DNA of 64,000 bases from JAQBDA01 sp963709875 (GCA_963709875.1 CAVPYB010000013.1:54551-118550); one strand, 5' to 3'. Positions 9,345 to 19,821 are shown, numbered from the stretch's first letter. The notes: generated from the sequence alone by a model not told the origin. Numbers and translations are program-made.

Positions 9345-10664
9345 TTACGGTGTGTAGACAACCGGAGGCGGCCAGTTGCCGTCGTTGACCTCAGCCTCGG
9401 TGATCTCGAAGATACCCAGGGCCTCACCGGTTGCGCAGTCGGCTTTGCTGGTGAACTCGCCGAACTGCTTATCGCTGCAGTCCAGGGTGCCGGTCAGACC
9501 GTTGTAGCCTGCAGTTGACTTGATTTTATCCCGCAGTGCCTGGCGTGGGATATAGGTGGTGCCATCGGCTTCGGTGACAGCCACAGCTTCGATCGCATCG
9601 AGCAGGATGTTCGTGCCATCATAGGCGAAGGCGTGGAAGCCGCTGGGTGGTACGCCGCCGAACTTGGCTTCCCATTTGGCGAGGAACTCATCATACGCCG
9701 TGCCGCTGACATACGGGCCGGAGAGATACATACCGACCGCGTTGGGTCCAGCACCTTCGGGGAAGGAGTCGGATAGCAGACCATCCGCGCCTACCAGTGT
9801 GGTGTTCTCCAGACCGGCGATCTCGGAAGACTGAGCTGTGATGAACGGTCCTTCCGGCTCGAAGATCGGGTAGTAGAGCACGTCGGGTGAATCGGCGGCC
9901 ACGCTGGTCAGGATGGTGCGCATATCCGTGTCGCCAACATTGACCGCACCCTGGAAGGTGACCGTACCGCCAAGCTCTACGAATCGACCAGCCATGACTT
10001 CCTGCAGCTGGTCGGCATACGGGCTGCCGTCGTGGATCGTGGCTAATGTCCTGGCACCCAATTCATTATAGGCAAACTCTGCAGCTACCGACCCCTGGAA
10101 GAAGTCGGTGTGGCAGATGCGGAAGTAGCCTGGTCTGTAGGTGCCGCCCTCGCCTTCGAGGGTCAGCGCCGGGGCAGTGTTGGATGGGGAGAGCATGACC
10201 AGGCCAGCATCACTGATGGTGGGTAACGCGGCTGTGGCTGCGCTGGAGCAGTTGGTGCCGATAACACCGAGAATGGTCGGGTCAGAAGCCACCTTCGTGG
10301 CGGCAGTCTGTCCGCCCTCGGCGCTGCAGCCTGAGTCCTCACCGCTCAGCGTGATGTCACGACCAAGCAGCTTGCCGCCGCGATCGTCGACGGCGATCTC
10401 AACAGCGCCTTTGGAGTCCTCACCCAGGAAAGCGGTTGCGCCGGAGATTGTCAGCATATAGGCGATATGGATCGGGTCGCCAGGGGCAAGCTCAACACAC
10501 CCGATGGCGTCGGTGCACTCGAACATCGCCGGTTCTTCAGTTGCCGCAGGAGGGGCCTCAGTTGCTGCTGGTTCTTGCGGTGCTGCTGGCTGCTGGGCAC
10601 ATGCTGCTAAGAGCATGCTGGCCATAACCAGGATCGACAGGAATACAAAAAGTTTCTTAGTCAT
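9345..10664 (-). CDS. livK: Branched-chain amino acid ABC transporter substrate-binding lipoprotein LivK
   Basis: The open frame extends up to 10715, but I place the start at 10664 because GGAGAAG lies just before that ATG and a clean signal peptide begins there. The 439-residue product starts MTKKLFVFLSI and has a lipobox LLAAC with Cys22, followed by a Pro/Ala/Glu-rich linker. The body matches the periplasmic-binding type I (Leu/Ile/Val-binding) fold, with IHIAYMLTISGATAFLGED at its start and DRGGKLLGRDITL. It captures the solute outside the membrane and delivers it to LivHM. It is the first gene of the liv operon. Confidence 0.92.
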   Translation of the reverse strand: MTKKLFVFLSILVMASMLLAACAQQPAAPQEPAATEAPPAATEEPAMFECTDAIGCVELAPGDPIHIAYMLTISGATAFLGEDSKGAVEIAVDDRGGKLLGRDITLSGEDSGCSAEGGQTAATKVASDPTILGVIGTNCSSAATAALPTISDAGLVMLSPSNTAPALTLEGEGGTYRPGYFRICHTDFFQGSVAAEFAYNELGARTLATIHDGSPYADQLQEVMAGRFVELGGTVTFQGAVNVGDTDMRTILTSVAADSPDVLYYPIFEPEGPFITAQSSEIAGLENTTLVGADGLLSDSFPEGAGPNAVGMYLSGPYVSGTAYDEFLAKWEAKFGGVPPSGFHAFAYDGTNILLDAIEAVAVTEADGTTYIPRQALRDKIKSTAGYNGLTGTLDCSDKQFGEFTSKADCATGEALGIFEITEAEVNDGNWPPPVVYTP

Positions 10665-11246
10665 CTTCTTCTCCATGAATAGATTGATCTGTTTGCGTGT
10701 TTCCTGATTGAACAACTATGGGTTATCTATCATTGATGCGATTGTCTCTGCTGCACCTCCTTCACAACCTCATAAAAGAAAAAACACCTTGGGTACCGGA
10801 TAGTTGCGGGCTGACTGCCGGGATATATTGTAGCCAATACTTTGTATCGCTATAAATCTTGCCCGCTACTTTAAATAATGAATTTTACTTAGTAGACCAC
10901 TGAAGGTCAAGGATGATTTGCCAGATTCTCAGGTTTGAGTTTGCGTCGACTTTTTCTGTCCTCTGGCCAGAAACAGCTGCCGATATAAGCAAGTCTAGCA
11001 TAGTTTGCCCATATGTCAAATGTTAATTTCTAAATTAGCCACAGCTCATCAATAGAACGATAGGGTGGGGGACCTCCAGCTTACCTATTAATTGGACAGC
11101 TTATAATCACTGCGAGGCTCACATGTCGTGGGTCATGCACTCAGCAGCCAGACTGTGCTAAGAAAGTCAATTTTAGGCGTACGAACATGGCTGTGAGGTC
11201 GTTTTACCGCATTTTTAAGCATCCCGTATGGTAAAATCATAACAGC
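10665..11246. other. Intergenic region between divergent livK and the 11.2 kb membrane-protein gene
   Basis: About 580 bp without a convincing gene. It must hold the livK promoter (minus) and the promoter of the plus-strand gene. On the plus strand an extended -10 element, TGG followed by TAAAAT, lies at 11229-11237, only 9 bp before the ATG at 11247. No clear -35 box and no Shine-Dalgarno are visible there, so the transcript may be nearly leaderless. I see no riboswitch or long repeat. Confidence 0.5.
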
Positions 11247-12251
11247 ATGAAATCAGTACAATCGCAGGCGCTGCCTGCTCCTCCGAGCCTGACGGGATCC
11301 CTGAGGGCGGGTTTTGACGCGACAGCCAACCATATCGAACTGCTGCTTTTACCGGTGCTGATTGACTTGCTGCTGTGGTTTGGCCCTCATCTCCGGCTCG
11401 ACGATCTGGTAACCCAGATATTCAATGAGCTGAAAGGGCAGGTGGGAATGAGCGCAGCGGGTACGTCCGAACTGCTGCAGCTGAGTGGAGAATTTTGGAC
11501 GCTGATTGCCGAGCGTTTAAATCTTTTCTCTGCCCTGCGTTCCTACCCTATCGGGATACCCAGCTTGATGGTTGCCTCCCAACCGGTGACATCTCCGATC
11601 GGCTCTCCGCCTTTCTGGCAGGTCGGTTCTATCGGAGGCGCCACTCTGCTCTGGATCGTCATCTCGGTACTCGGCTTGGTTCTGGGATCCCTGTATTTTG
11701 CCCTGGTGTCGCAGGTTGTTTCATCTGAAGGCATCTCCATCCGTTCTGTGCTGAAGAGTTGGCCTTGGATGTCGCTGCAGGTGATCCTGTTGGCAGTCCT
11801 GATGGCTGCGATCGTGTTTATCGTCAGCATTCCTTTCAGCTGTCTGGCATCAGTGCTGATGTTGAGCGGGTTCGCGGTTGGAGAGTACTCAATCTTGATC
11901 TTTGGGGTGATTGCGTTATGGCTGCTGCTGCCTTTTTTCTTCTCTCCACACGGGATATTCGTCAACAAACGCCCTCTCATAGGTTCGGTGCGGGACAGTC
12001 TGTCGGTATCCAGGGCAACAATGCCGAAAACAGCCCTGTTCTTCTTGATATTGCTGGCGATCGATGAGGGGCTGACGATACTCTGGCGCGTTCCTGAAGA
12101 GAACTCCTGGTTGGCAGCTGTTGGGATTCTCGGGCATGCATTCGTCACTACCGGCGTATTGGCAGCCAGCTTTTTCTACTATATAGATGCCAGACGCTGG
12201 CTGAAAAGATTGGTCCAACAGACTCAGCTTTCATCGCAAGTATTGAGATAA
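11247..12251 (+). CDS. Conserved hypothetical multi-pass membrane protein
   Basis: 334 residues with about six hydrophobic segments, for example LLLLPVLIDLLLWFG near residue 35, LLWIVISVLGLVLGSLYFAL near 140 and IFGVIALWLLLPFFFSPHGI near 225. No catalytic or transport motif is recognisable. It ends about 80 bp before gyrB on the same strand. No ribosome binding site is visible before the ATG, while a -10-like element ends at 11237, which fits a leaderless or very short 5' leader. Function unknown. Confidence 0.75.
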   Translation: MKSVQSQALPAPPSLTGSLRAGFDATANHIELLLLPVLIDLLLWFGPHLRLDDLVTQIFNELKGQVGMSAAGTSELLQLSGEFWTLIAERLNLFSALRSYPIGIPSLMVASQPVTSPIGSPPFWQVGSIGGATLLWIVISVLGLVLGSLYFALVSQVVSSEGISIRSVLKSWPWMSLQVILLAVLMAAIVFIVSIPFSCLASVLMLSGFAVGEYSILIFGVIALWLLLPFFFSPHGIFVNKRPLIGSVRDSLSVSRATMPKTALFFLILLAIDEGLTILWRVPEENSWLAAVGILGHAFVTTGVLAASFFYYIDARRWLKRLVQQTQLSSQVLR

Positions 12252-12330
12252 AACCAAAAAATATGCAGTAAGCAGCGGCGGTCTGGAAAAGATTGTCGCA
12301 TGCCGATCCCAGATTCGGTCGGAGGTTAAT

Positions 12331-14251
12331 GTGGTCAAGGGAGATACATATTCATACGAGGCGAAAGACATCCAGGTACTGGAAGGCCTGGAGGCCGTTC
12401 GACGCCGACCCGGAATGTATGTGGGCGGCACAGACATCAAAGCGCTTCACCATCTCATCTACGAGGTGGTTGACAACTCGATCGATGAGGCGCTGGCAGG
12501 CGCCTGCGATCGCATTGAGATATATATTCACCCGGATAGCAGCGTCACCGTAGGTGATAACGGACGTGGCATCCCGGTCGATATGCACCCACAGATCAAG
12601 AAGCCTGCCCTGGAAGTGGTGATGACCATGCTCCACGCAGGCGGTAAATTTGGTGGTGGGAGCTATAAAGTATCCGGCGGCCTGCACGGTGTGGGTGTCT
12701 CGGCTGTCAATGCTCTTTCGGAATGGTGTGATGTGAAGGTTAACCGGGATGGGAAGATCCATAACCAGCGCTACGAGCGCGGTTACCCGACCGGTCCGCT
12801 AAAAGTGATCGGTAAATCCGACACGAATGATACCGGCACCCGTACGACGTTCAAATACGACGCCGAAATCTTTACCGGCGATATCGACTACCGATTTCGA
12901 TACCCTGGTGCAGCGTTTCCGGGAGATGGCATTCGTGACCCGCGGCGTGGCAATATATTTCAAGGACGAGCGCATCGACCGGGAGATGACTTTCTATTTC
13001 GCAGGGGGAATCACCTCGTTTGTACGCTATCTGAACCGGAATCGCAGCGTGCTGCACCCGGTGGTACATGTCGAAAGAGAAGTCGATGGGATAACAATCG
13101 ATGCCGCCATCCAGTACACTGATGTGTATTCCGAGTCCGTCTATGCATTCGCCAACACGATCAATACCATTGATGGCGGCACCCACCTGACCGGTCTGAG
13201 GGCAGCGGTGACACGGACAATCAACGACTACGCCCGTCGCGGCGGTCTGCTCAAAGACTCTGACCCGAATTTCACCGGAGACGACACCCGAGAAGGCCTG
13301 ACGGCAATCATCAGCATTAAACACCCTGACCCGCAGTTCGAGAGCCAGACCAAAGTGAAGCTGATGAACGCCGAAGTCCAGACCTACGCCCAGCAGATTG
13401 TAGGCGAAGGGTTCAGCACTTTTCTGGAAGAGAATCCCTCCGCAGGCAGATCTATCGTACAGAAATGTTTGACCTCTGCGCGTGCCAGGGATGCGGCGCG
13501 CAAAGCACGTGATCTGGTGATCCGCAAATCAGCCCTGGAGAGTCTCACCCTGCCCGGCAAATTAGCGGATTGTTCTGAGAGAGACCCTGAGAAAACCGAG
13601 CTATATATTGTAGAGGGTGACTCGGCTGGCGGCAGCGCCAAACAAGGTCGCGACCGGCACTTCCAGGCAATATTGCCATTGAGAGGCAAAATCCTGAATA
13701 CGGAACGCGCTCGTCTGGATAAAATCCTGGCCAATAATGAAGTCAAGGCGCTGATTTCCGCATTGGGAACCGGGATTGGAGAAACTTTTAATGTCGAGGG
13801 GCTGCGCTACGGGAGGGTAGTCGTCATGACAGACGCGGATGTGGATGGCAGCCACATCCGCACACTGCTGCTCACATTTTTCTTCCGCTATATGCAGCCA
13901 TTGATCGAAGAGGGACATCTCTATATCGCCCAACCCCCACTTTACCGAATTGCAAACCGGAATCAGATCAGTTACGCCTATACCGAGGATGAAAAAGATC
14001 GTATACTAAAAGGGTTAGGTAAAGACGCCGAAAAGGCGAACCTCTCGCGCTATAAAGGTCTGGGTGAGATGAACCCGGACCAACTGTGGGACACAACCAT
14101 GGACCCGGCACAACGAACGCTCCTGCTGGTGACCATCGAAGATGCTGGCGAGGCAGACCGCACCTTCGATATGCTCATGGGTGCAGCTGTGCCGCCTCGA
14201 CGGAGGTTCATCCAAACCCACGCCCGAGATGTGAGAAATCTGGATATATAA
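12331..14251 (+). CDS. gyrB: DNA gyrase subunit B (frameshifted at about 12890)
   Basis: Type IIA topoisomerase ATPase subunit. It starts at a GTG (12331) with GGAGG at 12321-12325. The N-terminal GHKL ATPase motifs are clear: EVVDNSIDEALAG, VGDNGRGIPVD and GGLHGVGVSAVNALS. The TOPRIM domain has YIVEGDSAGGSAKQGRD and MTDADVDGSHIRTLLL. The C-terminal GyrB core ends with RRRFIQTHARDVRNLDI. The reading frame breaks near 12890-12896: removing one C from the CC in GACTACCGATTTC restores the expected IDYDFDTLVQRFREMAFVTR. Total length (about 640 residues) is then normal. Because gyrase is essential, an assembly indel is the simplest explanation; another intact copy elsewhere is possible. Confidence 0.93.
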
Positions 14252-14314
14252 CCAAAACCTATCTGCTGGCTAAGAGGAAAATACTGGGCTGGTAATTCAA
14301 CGGCGATGTAAATC

Positions 14315-16528
14315 ATGGTATTGGAAAGGGGAACCCTCCTCAATCAGCGCTACCGAATAGTTGAAATCCTCGGACAGGGGGGAATGGGTTCGGTGTATCG
14401 CGCCGTGGATGAGAACCTTGGCGTCGACGTGGCGCTCAAGGAGAATTTATTTACTACCGATGAGTATGCCCGCCAGTTCCGGCGTGAAGCGGTAATCCTG
14501 GCTACCCTGCGCCATCCCAACTTGACCCGTGTCACCGACCATTTTGTGATCGAAACCAGGGGCCAGTACCTGGTGATGGACTATATCGAGGGGGAAGACC
14601 TGCGGGAGAGGATGGACCGCACGGGCCTGATTTCTGAGGATGAAGTGATCTTGATCGGCGCGGCGGTATGTGACGCGCTGAACTATCTTGAAGCCTGCAG
14701 CCCGCCGGTTGTCCACCGTGATATCAAACCTGGCAATGTCAAGATAACACCCAGCGGCCAGATCTTTCTGGTGGATTTTGGGCTTGCGAAGCTGATCCAG
14801 ACCGGGCAGGTTACAACAACCGGCGCACGCGCGATGACTCCCGGATATTCGCCCCCGGAACAGTACGGCACGGCCAGCACCGACCACCGGTCTGACTTGT
14901 TTTCGTTAGGGGCGACTCTGTACGCTGCTCTCACTGGTGCGATCCCGGAAGACGCTCTGGCGCGGGCTATGGACCAGACCACGTTGACACCGATCCGCAA
15001 GCATAATTCTGGGATCTCGAAGCGTCTGGCTTCTGTGATCGAGAAGTCCCTGGCAATCCGGCCGGATGAGCGCTTCCAAACGGCTACCGAACTCAAGCAA
15101 GCTCTCCTGGGAGCTGGCGGGTTTGTAAGACGCAAAACCGGTGAGTATGTGGTCTCACCTGCACCGGGGGGTCAGGTGTCGATCAACTCCAACCTGATCG
15201 CTGACGACCCTGTGCAGGATCCGCTCACACCGGGGTACTATCCCACCCCGCGCAACCGCTCCCCGCTGCCAATCCCGACCAGCAAACCTTTAAGTGAGCC
15301 TGTCTCGGAGGTCAATTCGAAGCGCAGGCGTCGCCGCCTGACCAGCCTGCTGCTTGTTATCCTGCTGGCGTTAATGACCGGAGCAGCGGTCTACCTGTAC
15401 GATCCCGACCTGCCAGCTCTGGCGCTGAGTTTGGTTATGACCACTCCATCGAGCGAGCAGCCCGCTGCAGCGATCGGCGATACACCAACGCCAACACACT
15501 CGCCGACCCAAACTCAGCCGGAAGCTGAAGTCGCTCTCCCAACCCTCCAGGTTACGACCCCGCCAACCGCTGCGGAAGCACCTTCTCCCACACCGCGCCC
15601 TAGTGCTACCGCTGTTGTGGTCGTGAACGTCCTTCCATCCCCGACTGCATTGCCGACACCCGTAGGTGGAGGCGAAGGGCAGATTGCCTTTGCATCCGAC
15701 CGCAGCGGCACGACCCAGGTGTGGGTCATGAACGTAGATGGCAGCGGTCTTCAGCAAGTCACCGATATGCCTGAAGGCGCCTGCCAGCCTGAGTGGTCCC
15801 CAGATGGTATGAGTCTGGCTTTTATCTCACCGTGTGACCGAAATCAGGAGCAGTACCGGGGTGCCGGGATGTTCATCATGAACGCCGACATGAGCGGGCT
15901 GATGCCGCTGCCCAGCGTACCCGGGGGCGACTACGACCCGGCCTGGGCGCCGGATGGCAAGAAGATCGCATTTACATCCCTGCGAAATGGCGGGCGAACA
16001 CGCATCTATTTGCTCGAACTGGCCACCATGGAGGTGGAACGCCTCTCGGACCAGTATTCCTATGACCGGCAGCCGGGCTGGTCGTGGGATGGTAGCGAGC
16101 TGGCATTCGTGACTACCCAGAAAGGTCCTGTTCAGATTTGGACAATGGATGCGGATGGCGGCAACCAGGAGCTGTTCTCTCGCAGTGCAGACGCGATAAA
16201 TTCACACCCGGTCTGGTCGCCAGATAGTGAGGTCATCCTGTTCACCCAGGTCAGCCATAGCCGGCGTGTGCCTGGGATTGTTGCTGCTTCATACCAGGAC
16301 GATGAGTACAGCGAATTCCGTTATGAGCTAGGGCCGGTCCCGGTTCGGGAGGCGAGATACTCTCCCGACGGGCTATGGCTGGTATTCGAGAGCTGGCCTG
16401 AAGGAAGCAACCACGATATCTATATCATGACAGCCAGCGGCGCTGCCCGCACACGGTTGACAGATTGGTCGGGGGACGATTTCGACCCTGTATGGCGCCC
16501 GCTGACAGCTCCCGCTAAGCAGAATTAA
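14315..16528 (+). CDS. Membrane Ser/Thr protein kinase with extracellular TolB-like (PD40) propeller
   Basis: 737 residues. Residues 10-270 are a Hanks-type kinase: glycine loop GQGGMGSVYR, VALKE with the ATP-binding Lys, HRDIKPGNVK catalytic loop, VDFGLAK metal-binding DFG and PGYSPPEQYG in the activation/P+1 region. A basic RRRRR-like stretch precedes one transmembrane helix near residues 340-362. A Pro/Thr-rich linker (about 385-450) follows. About five WD40-like PD40 repeats then appear, recognisable by WSPDG, WAPDGKKIAF, WSWDGSELAF and WSPDSEVILF. The kinase faces the cytoplasm and the propeller the outside, so it probably senses an extracellular ligand. This PknB-like architecture is common in Chloroflexota. 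It begins 63 bp after gyrB. Confidence 0.92.
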   Translation: MVLERGTLLNQRYRIVEILGQGGMGSVYRAVDENLGVDVALKENLFTTDEYARQFRREAVILATLRHPNLTRVTDHFVIETRGQYLVMDYIEGEDLRERMDRTGLISEDEVILIGAAVCDALNYLEACSPPVVHRDIKPGNVKITPSGQIFLVDFGLAKLIQTGQVTTTGARAMTPGYSPPEQYGTASTDHRSDLFSLGATLYAALTGAIPEDALARAMDQTTLTPIRKHNSGISKRLASVIEKSLAIRPDERFQTATELKQALLGAGGFVRRKTGEYVVSPAPGGQVSINSNLIADDPVQDPLTPGYYPTPRNRSPLPIPTSKPLSEPVSEVNSKRRRRRLTSLLLVILLALMTGAAVYLYDPDLPALALSLVMTTPSSEQPAAAIGDTPTPTHSPTQTQPEAEVALPTLQVTTPPTAAEAPSPTPRPSATAVVVVNVLPSPTALPTPVGGGEGQIAFASDRSGTTQVWVMNVDGSGLQQVTDMPEGACQPEWSPDGMSLAFISPCDRNQEQYRGAGMFIMNADMSGLMPLPSVPGGDYDPAWAPDGKKIAFTSLRNGGRTRIYLLELATMEVERLSDQYSYDRQPGWSWDGSELAFVTTQKGPVQIWTMDADGGNQELFSRSADAINSHPVWSPDSEVILFTQVSHSRRVPGIVAASYQDDEYSEFRYELGPVPVREARYSPDGLWLVFESWPEGSNHDIYIMTASGAARTRLTDWSGDDFDPVWRPLTAPAKQN

Positions 16529-16577
16529 TATCCTCAATAAATACAGAAATCCAGGTGCTGCTTGACGCACACCCGAA

Positions 16578-17081
16578 TTACGGCGCGCGCACCTCTGCTT
16601 CGATCTCCATTTCGCCGGCATTTTCGAATTCCAGCCTCAGCGTCAGTTTCTCCCCGGGTGTGAGGTCCCGGGTAAGACCTACCAGCATGATGTGATAGCT
16701 GCCCGGTTTGAGCTCTGTGCTGCCCCGGGCTGGGATTTCTACGCCGTCCACCGGACGCATGCTCATCACACCGTCCTTGACCTCGCTGAGATGAATCTCT
16801 GTACTTTGCGCAGCGTCGCTGAAGGCGCGTACCAGCTTGTCCGGCACACTGCCGTTGTTCTCGATGACCATGTAAGCAGCGCTGTTGGAGCCGCCCGTAT
16901 ATCCCATCTCCCCGCCGCTGGACATATCCGATTGCTCTGTTGCCTCTCCTTCGCTTTGCATTTGTGCGGATGCGGCGCGTACCCAGGCGTCTCCGATGCT
17001 GATACCGCTGCCCGATGCGCTCGCGCAGGAGGCCATGAGCATTATCCCCACAATGGCCATTATTGTAAGCAATTTTTTCAC
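16578..17081 (-). CDS. PCuAC-family periplasmic copper chaperone (DUF461), lipoprotein
   Basis: 167 residues from a GTG at 17081 preceded by GGGAGG (about 17088-17093); the frame is open upstream, but this start gives a proper signal peptide VKKLLTIMAIVGIMLMASC with a lipobox Cys. The Cu(I)-binding pattern of PCuAC is present: IHLSEVKDGVMSMRPVDG, followed further on by GSYHIMLVGLT, giving the two His and two Met ligands. A Met/Ser/Gly-rich insertion of about 25 residues (around QSEGEATEQSDMSSGGEM) sits after the first strand and is unusual. PCuAC delivers copper to the CuA/CuB sites of cytochrome oxidase. The gene is convergent with the kinase gene and stands alone. Confidence 0.88.
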   Translation of the reverse strand: MKKLLTIMAIVGIMLMASCASASGSGISIGDAWVRAASAQMQSEGEATEQSDMSSGGEMGYTGGSNSAAYMVIENNGSVPDKLVRAFSDAAQSTEIHLSEVKDGVMSMRPVDGVEIPARGSTELKPGSYHIMLVGLTRDLTPGEKLTLRLEFENAGEMEIEAEVRAP

Positions 17082-17258
17082 AAGGACCCTCCCAAAAAAC
17101 TGTGTTTGGTCTGACAAATACACATTCCGGTCAGGAGCTGATTTCTCTCCCGGAATTGTTTTGATCTACCCACCCGATGCTTGTTTACCAGTGGCTCTGG
17201 CAAGCTGATTATATTGCCTTCATACATGAATGACAAGTCAATCCGTAGAAGGATAGCG

Positions 17259-17267
17259 TGATATAAT
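17259..17267 (+). promoter_or_regulatory. Extended -10 promoter element upstream of the KimA-like gene
   Basis: TGATATAAT is a perfect TATAAT (17262-17267) preceded by the TG of an extended -10. No good -35 box is found at the usual spacing, which extended -10 promoters tolerate. The predicted start near 17274 would leave a leader of about 48 nt before the GTG at 17322, with GGAGG at 17304-17308 as the nearest ribosome binding site (a rather long spacer). Confidence 0.5.
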
Positions 17268-17321
17268 CCCCATCCGATCATAACCGTTATTCAATGGCCA
17301 ATGGAGGTCATTTTTTAATTT

Positions 17322-19276
17322 GTGAGTACTCATATACCTGTTGATACATCGGACAGCGAGGATTTGCTGCGCCGCGAAGTGACTGCCGCACCTGCCCGCA
17401 ACTGGCGCACCTGGCTGATCGGGCGACCGCTTGCGACCGCAGATGCACCCCACCAGACGATCGGGAAAGCGGTCGGTTTGGCAGTTTTCGCATCGGACGC
17501 CCTGTCGTCAACCGCCTATGCAACCCAGGAAATTCTGGTGATCCTGGCTGTGGCAGGCACGGCAGCATTTGGCTATGCCATCCCGATATCGGCTGCAATC
17601 GTCGCCCTGCTGGCAGTCGTAACCATCTCATACGAGCAGACCATCCATGCATATTCTGGCGGGGGAGGGGCATATATCGTCTCGCGAGATAACCTGGGGA
17701 ATATCGCCGCGTTGGTAGCCGGGGCAGCATTGCTGATGGATTATATCCTAACGGTGTCTGTGTCCATCTCCTCGGGCGTTGCCCAGCTGGTCTCTGCTTA
17801 TCCCGCGATATTCTACCGTATCGGGTGCTAATCGCTGTGGGATTGGTTTTGCTGGTCATGCTGATCAACCTGCGCGGGGTAAAAGAGTCTGGAGTGGCTT
17901 TTGCCATCCCAACATATTTCTTCCTCTCGATGATGGTGCTTACGCTTCTAGTCGGTATTTTCAGGTACCTGACCGGTTCATTGGGCAGTGTAGTTGATCC
18001 ACCGGAGATGGAAGCCGTGCACGGCTTGCAGGTGGTCACGGTGTTCTTGATTTTGCACGCATTTTCAAATGGTACAACTGCCTTGACCGGAGTCGAGGCG
18101 ATCTCGAACGGAATCACAGCTTTCCGTGAACCACGCAGCCGCAATGCTGGACTAACTTTAATATGGATGTCCTTCATCCTCGGGTCTCTTTTCCTGGGAA
18201 TTACATTCCTCTCGGTCAATGTAGATGCAGTTCCGTCAGAATCAGAGACAGTAATTTCCCAACTGGCACGGACTGCTTATGGCAGCCGTGGGATCCTGTA
18301 CCTGATGACCATGAGTGCTACCACAATCATCCTGATCATGGCGGCAAATACCGCCTATGCAGATTTCCCACGCTTGAGCGCGCTGATGGCTGCGGATGGT
18401 TTTTTACCTCGCCAGCTCACATTCCGCGGCAGCAGGCTGGTGTACTCACGCGGCATTTTCGTTCTGACGCTGATCGCATCACTGCTGATTGTGATCTTTA
18501 ATGCCAGTGTCACCTTACTGATCCCGCTCTATGCCATTGGGGTTTTCTTATCTTTTACCTTATCCCAAACCGGTATGGCTCATCGTTGGTGGAAATCGGG
18601 TCACCTGCAGCCAGGCGAAACACTGGAAGAAGCTGGTTCAGTCCTAAAATATGATCGCCGCTGGAACTTCAAGATGGGGATAAACAGCATCGGTGCGGTG
18701 TGTACTGCCTTCGTCATGATCGTCTTTGCCGTCACCAAATTTGCCGATGGTGCGTGGATCATACTGCTGCTGATCCCCAGCCTGGCGATTACTTTCTACA
18801 CCATACGCCGGCATTACAAGAACCTGGCCGGTAACCTGTCGCTTGAAGAATACATGGAGCCCCAGCGTGTGACTCGTCACCGGGTTGTTATCCCTGTCTC
18901 TGGCGTTCACCGCGGCACCCTCGAAGCATTGAATTATGCACGCTCGATCTCCTCGGATGTTACCGCCGTCCACGTATCGATAGAGCCGGAGGAATCGGCC
19001 AGACTGCGCCAGAAATGGGAACTCTGGGGCGATAATACCCGGCTGGTGGTGGTTGATTCGCCCTACCGCCTGCTGCTGGAACCACTGCTGGAGTATATCG
19101 AGATGCTGTCCGATTCCCGCCAGCCCGGTGAGGTAATTACTGTGGTGGTGCCGCAATTCGTACCTGAGAAGAACTGGGCTAATGTGCTGCACACCCAGAC
19201 CGCGCTGTGGCTGCGATTTGCACTGCTCAACACTCCTGGAATTGTGATCACTGAGGTGCCCTACCAGGTAAAATGA
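17322..19276 (+). CDS. APC-superfamily permease, KimA(YdaO)-like K+ transporter (frameshifted near 17815)
   Basis: The first frame runs 17322-17831 and the second continues in another frame to 19276; the switch occurs at TATTCTACCGTATCGG, where a small indel would restore PYRVLIAVGLVLLVMLINLR. Combined length is about 650 residues. Residues 45-65 contain AVGLAVFASDALSSTAYATQ, a block shared with KimA/YdaO high-affinity potassium transporters. About 12 hydrophobic segments follow. The C-terminal 130 residues, from RHRVVIPVSGVHRGTLEALN, resemble a universal-stress-protein-like cytosolic domain, also as in KimA. KimA is a K+/H+ symporter controlled by c-di-AMP in Bacillus. Other APC transporters share the fold, so the substrate is inferred. 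Confidence 0.8.
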
Positions 19277-19283
19277 GCGTACA

Positions 19284-19598
19284 TGCGGCTTAATCGCACA
19301 TTCCTTGCATTTTTGTTGGTAACAATCCTGCTGGCTGGAGTTTAATATTGATGAACCGGTCATTCAACTGCGTGACCGAGTACAGCCTTTCTTGCAGGGG
19401 ATACCAGCCAAAATGCCGCCAATTCTTCTTTCTACATTGCTCACACAGATGAAATGGTCGGTTTATCTTTTACAGCCCAGGATCAATCTGCGCATCGTCG
19501 GTCTGGCTGGGGTCATCCTGGGGCTGCTCGTTTTCTATCTTGTACTCCCTTTGCTGCGTATATGGTGGTACCACCTCCCGGCAATGCTGCCGGTCTGA
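19284..19598 (+). CDS. Possible small membrane protein, apparently frameshifted
   Basis: An ATG at 19284 opens MRLNRTFLAFLLVTILLAG, a signal or membrane segment, but hits TAA at 19344. The adjacent frame is open through the same spot (FNIDEPVIQLRDRVQPFLQG) and runs to 19598, with a second hydrophobic stretch IVGLAGVILGLLVFYLVLPL. One indel near 19340 would join them into a protein of about 105 residues with two membrane helices. No family is recognised. It lies only 8 bp after the permease stop. Confidence 0.35.
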
Positions 19599-19821
19599 CA
19601 TTCCGATACTCCCGAGTTTATCCCCTTATATTATTCACATTGCTGGATTCGAGTATTCTGCTATCAGTCTCGTAAGGCTGATCTGCCTGTCTTCTGTGAT
19701 ACAGTATGATAGTGGGAGGTCGTTCCTACCCGGATCGATCTCTACAGCTTTGTGCAGTTAATTCAAGCAGCGCCGGACCGGTTGCACGGTCCCTTAGAGC
19801 AGACTCTCCGGAGGGAAGCAG
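19599..19821. other. Intergenic region upstream of the parA-like gene
   Basis: About 220 bp with no gene; together with the weak ORF before it this makes a stretch of some 545 bp with no firm coding content. GGAGGG at 19810-19815 is a good ribosome binding site for the GTG at 19822. No terminator hairpin or repeat stands out. Confidence 0.4.

Noticed and set aside
12885..12900. Programmed ribosomal frameshift in gyrB
   Set aside because: No slippery heptamer or downstream pseudoknot is evident, and gyrB is not known to use one; a consensus indel is simpler.
17209..17321. A c-di-AMP (ydaO) riboswitch upstream of the KimA-like gene
   Set aside because: The available leader is only about 50 nt after the predicted transcription start, too short for the known aptamer, and I see no matching motifs.
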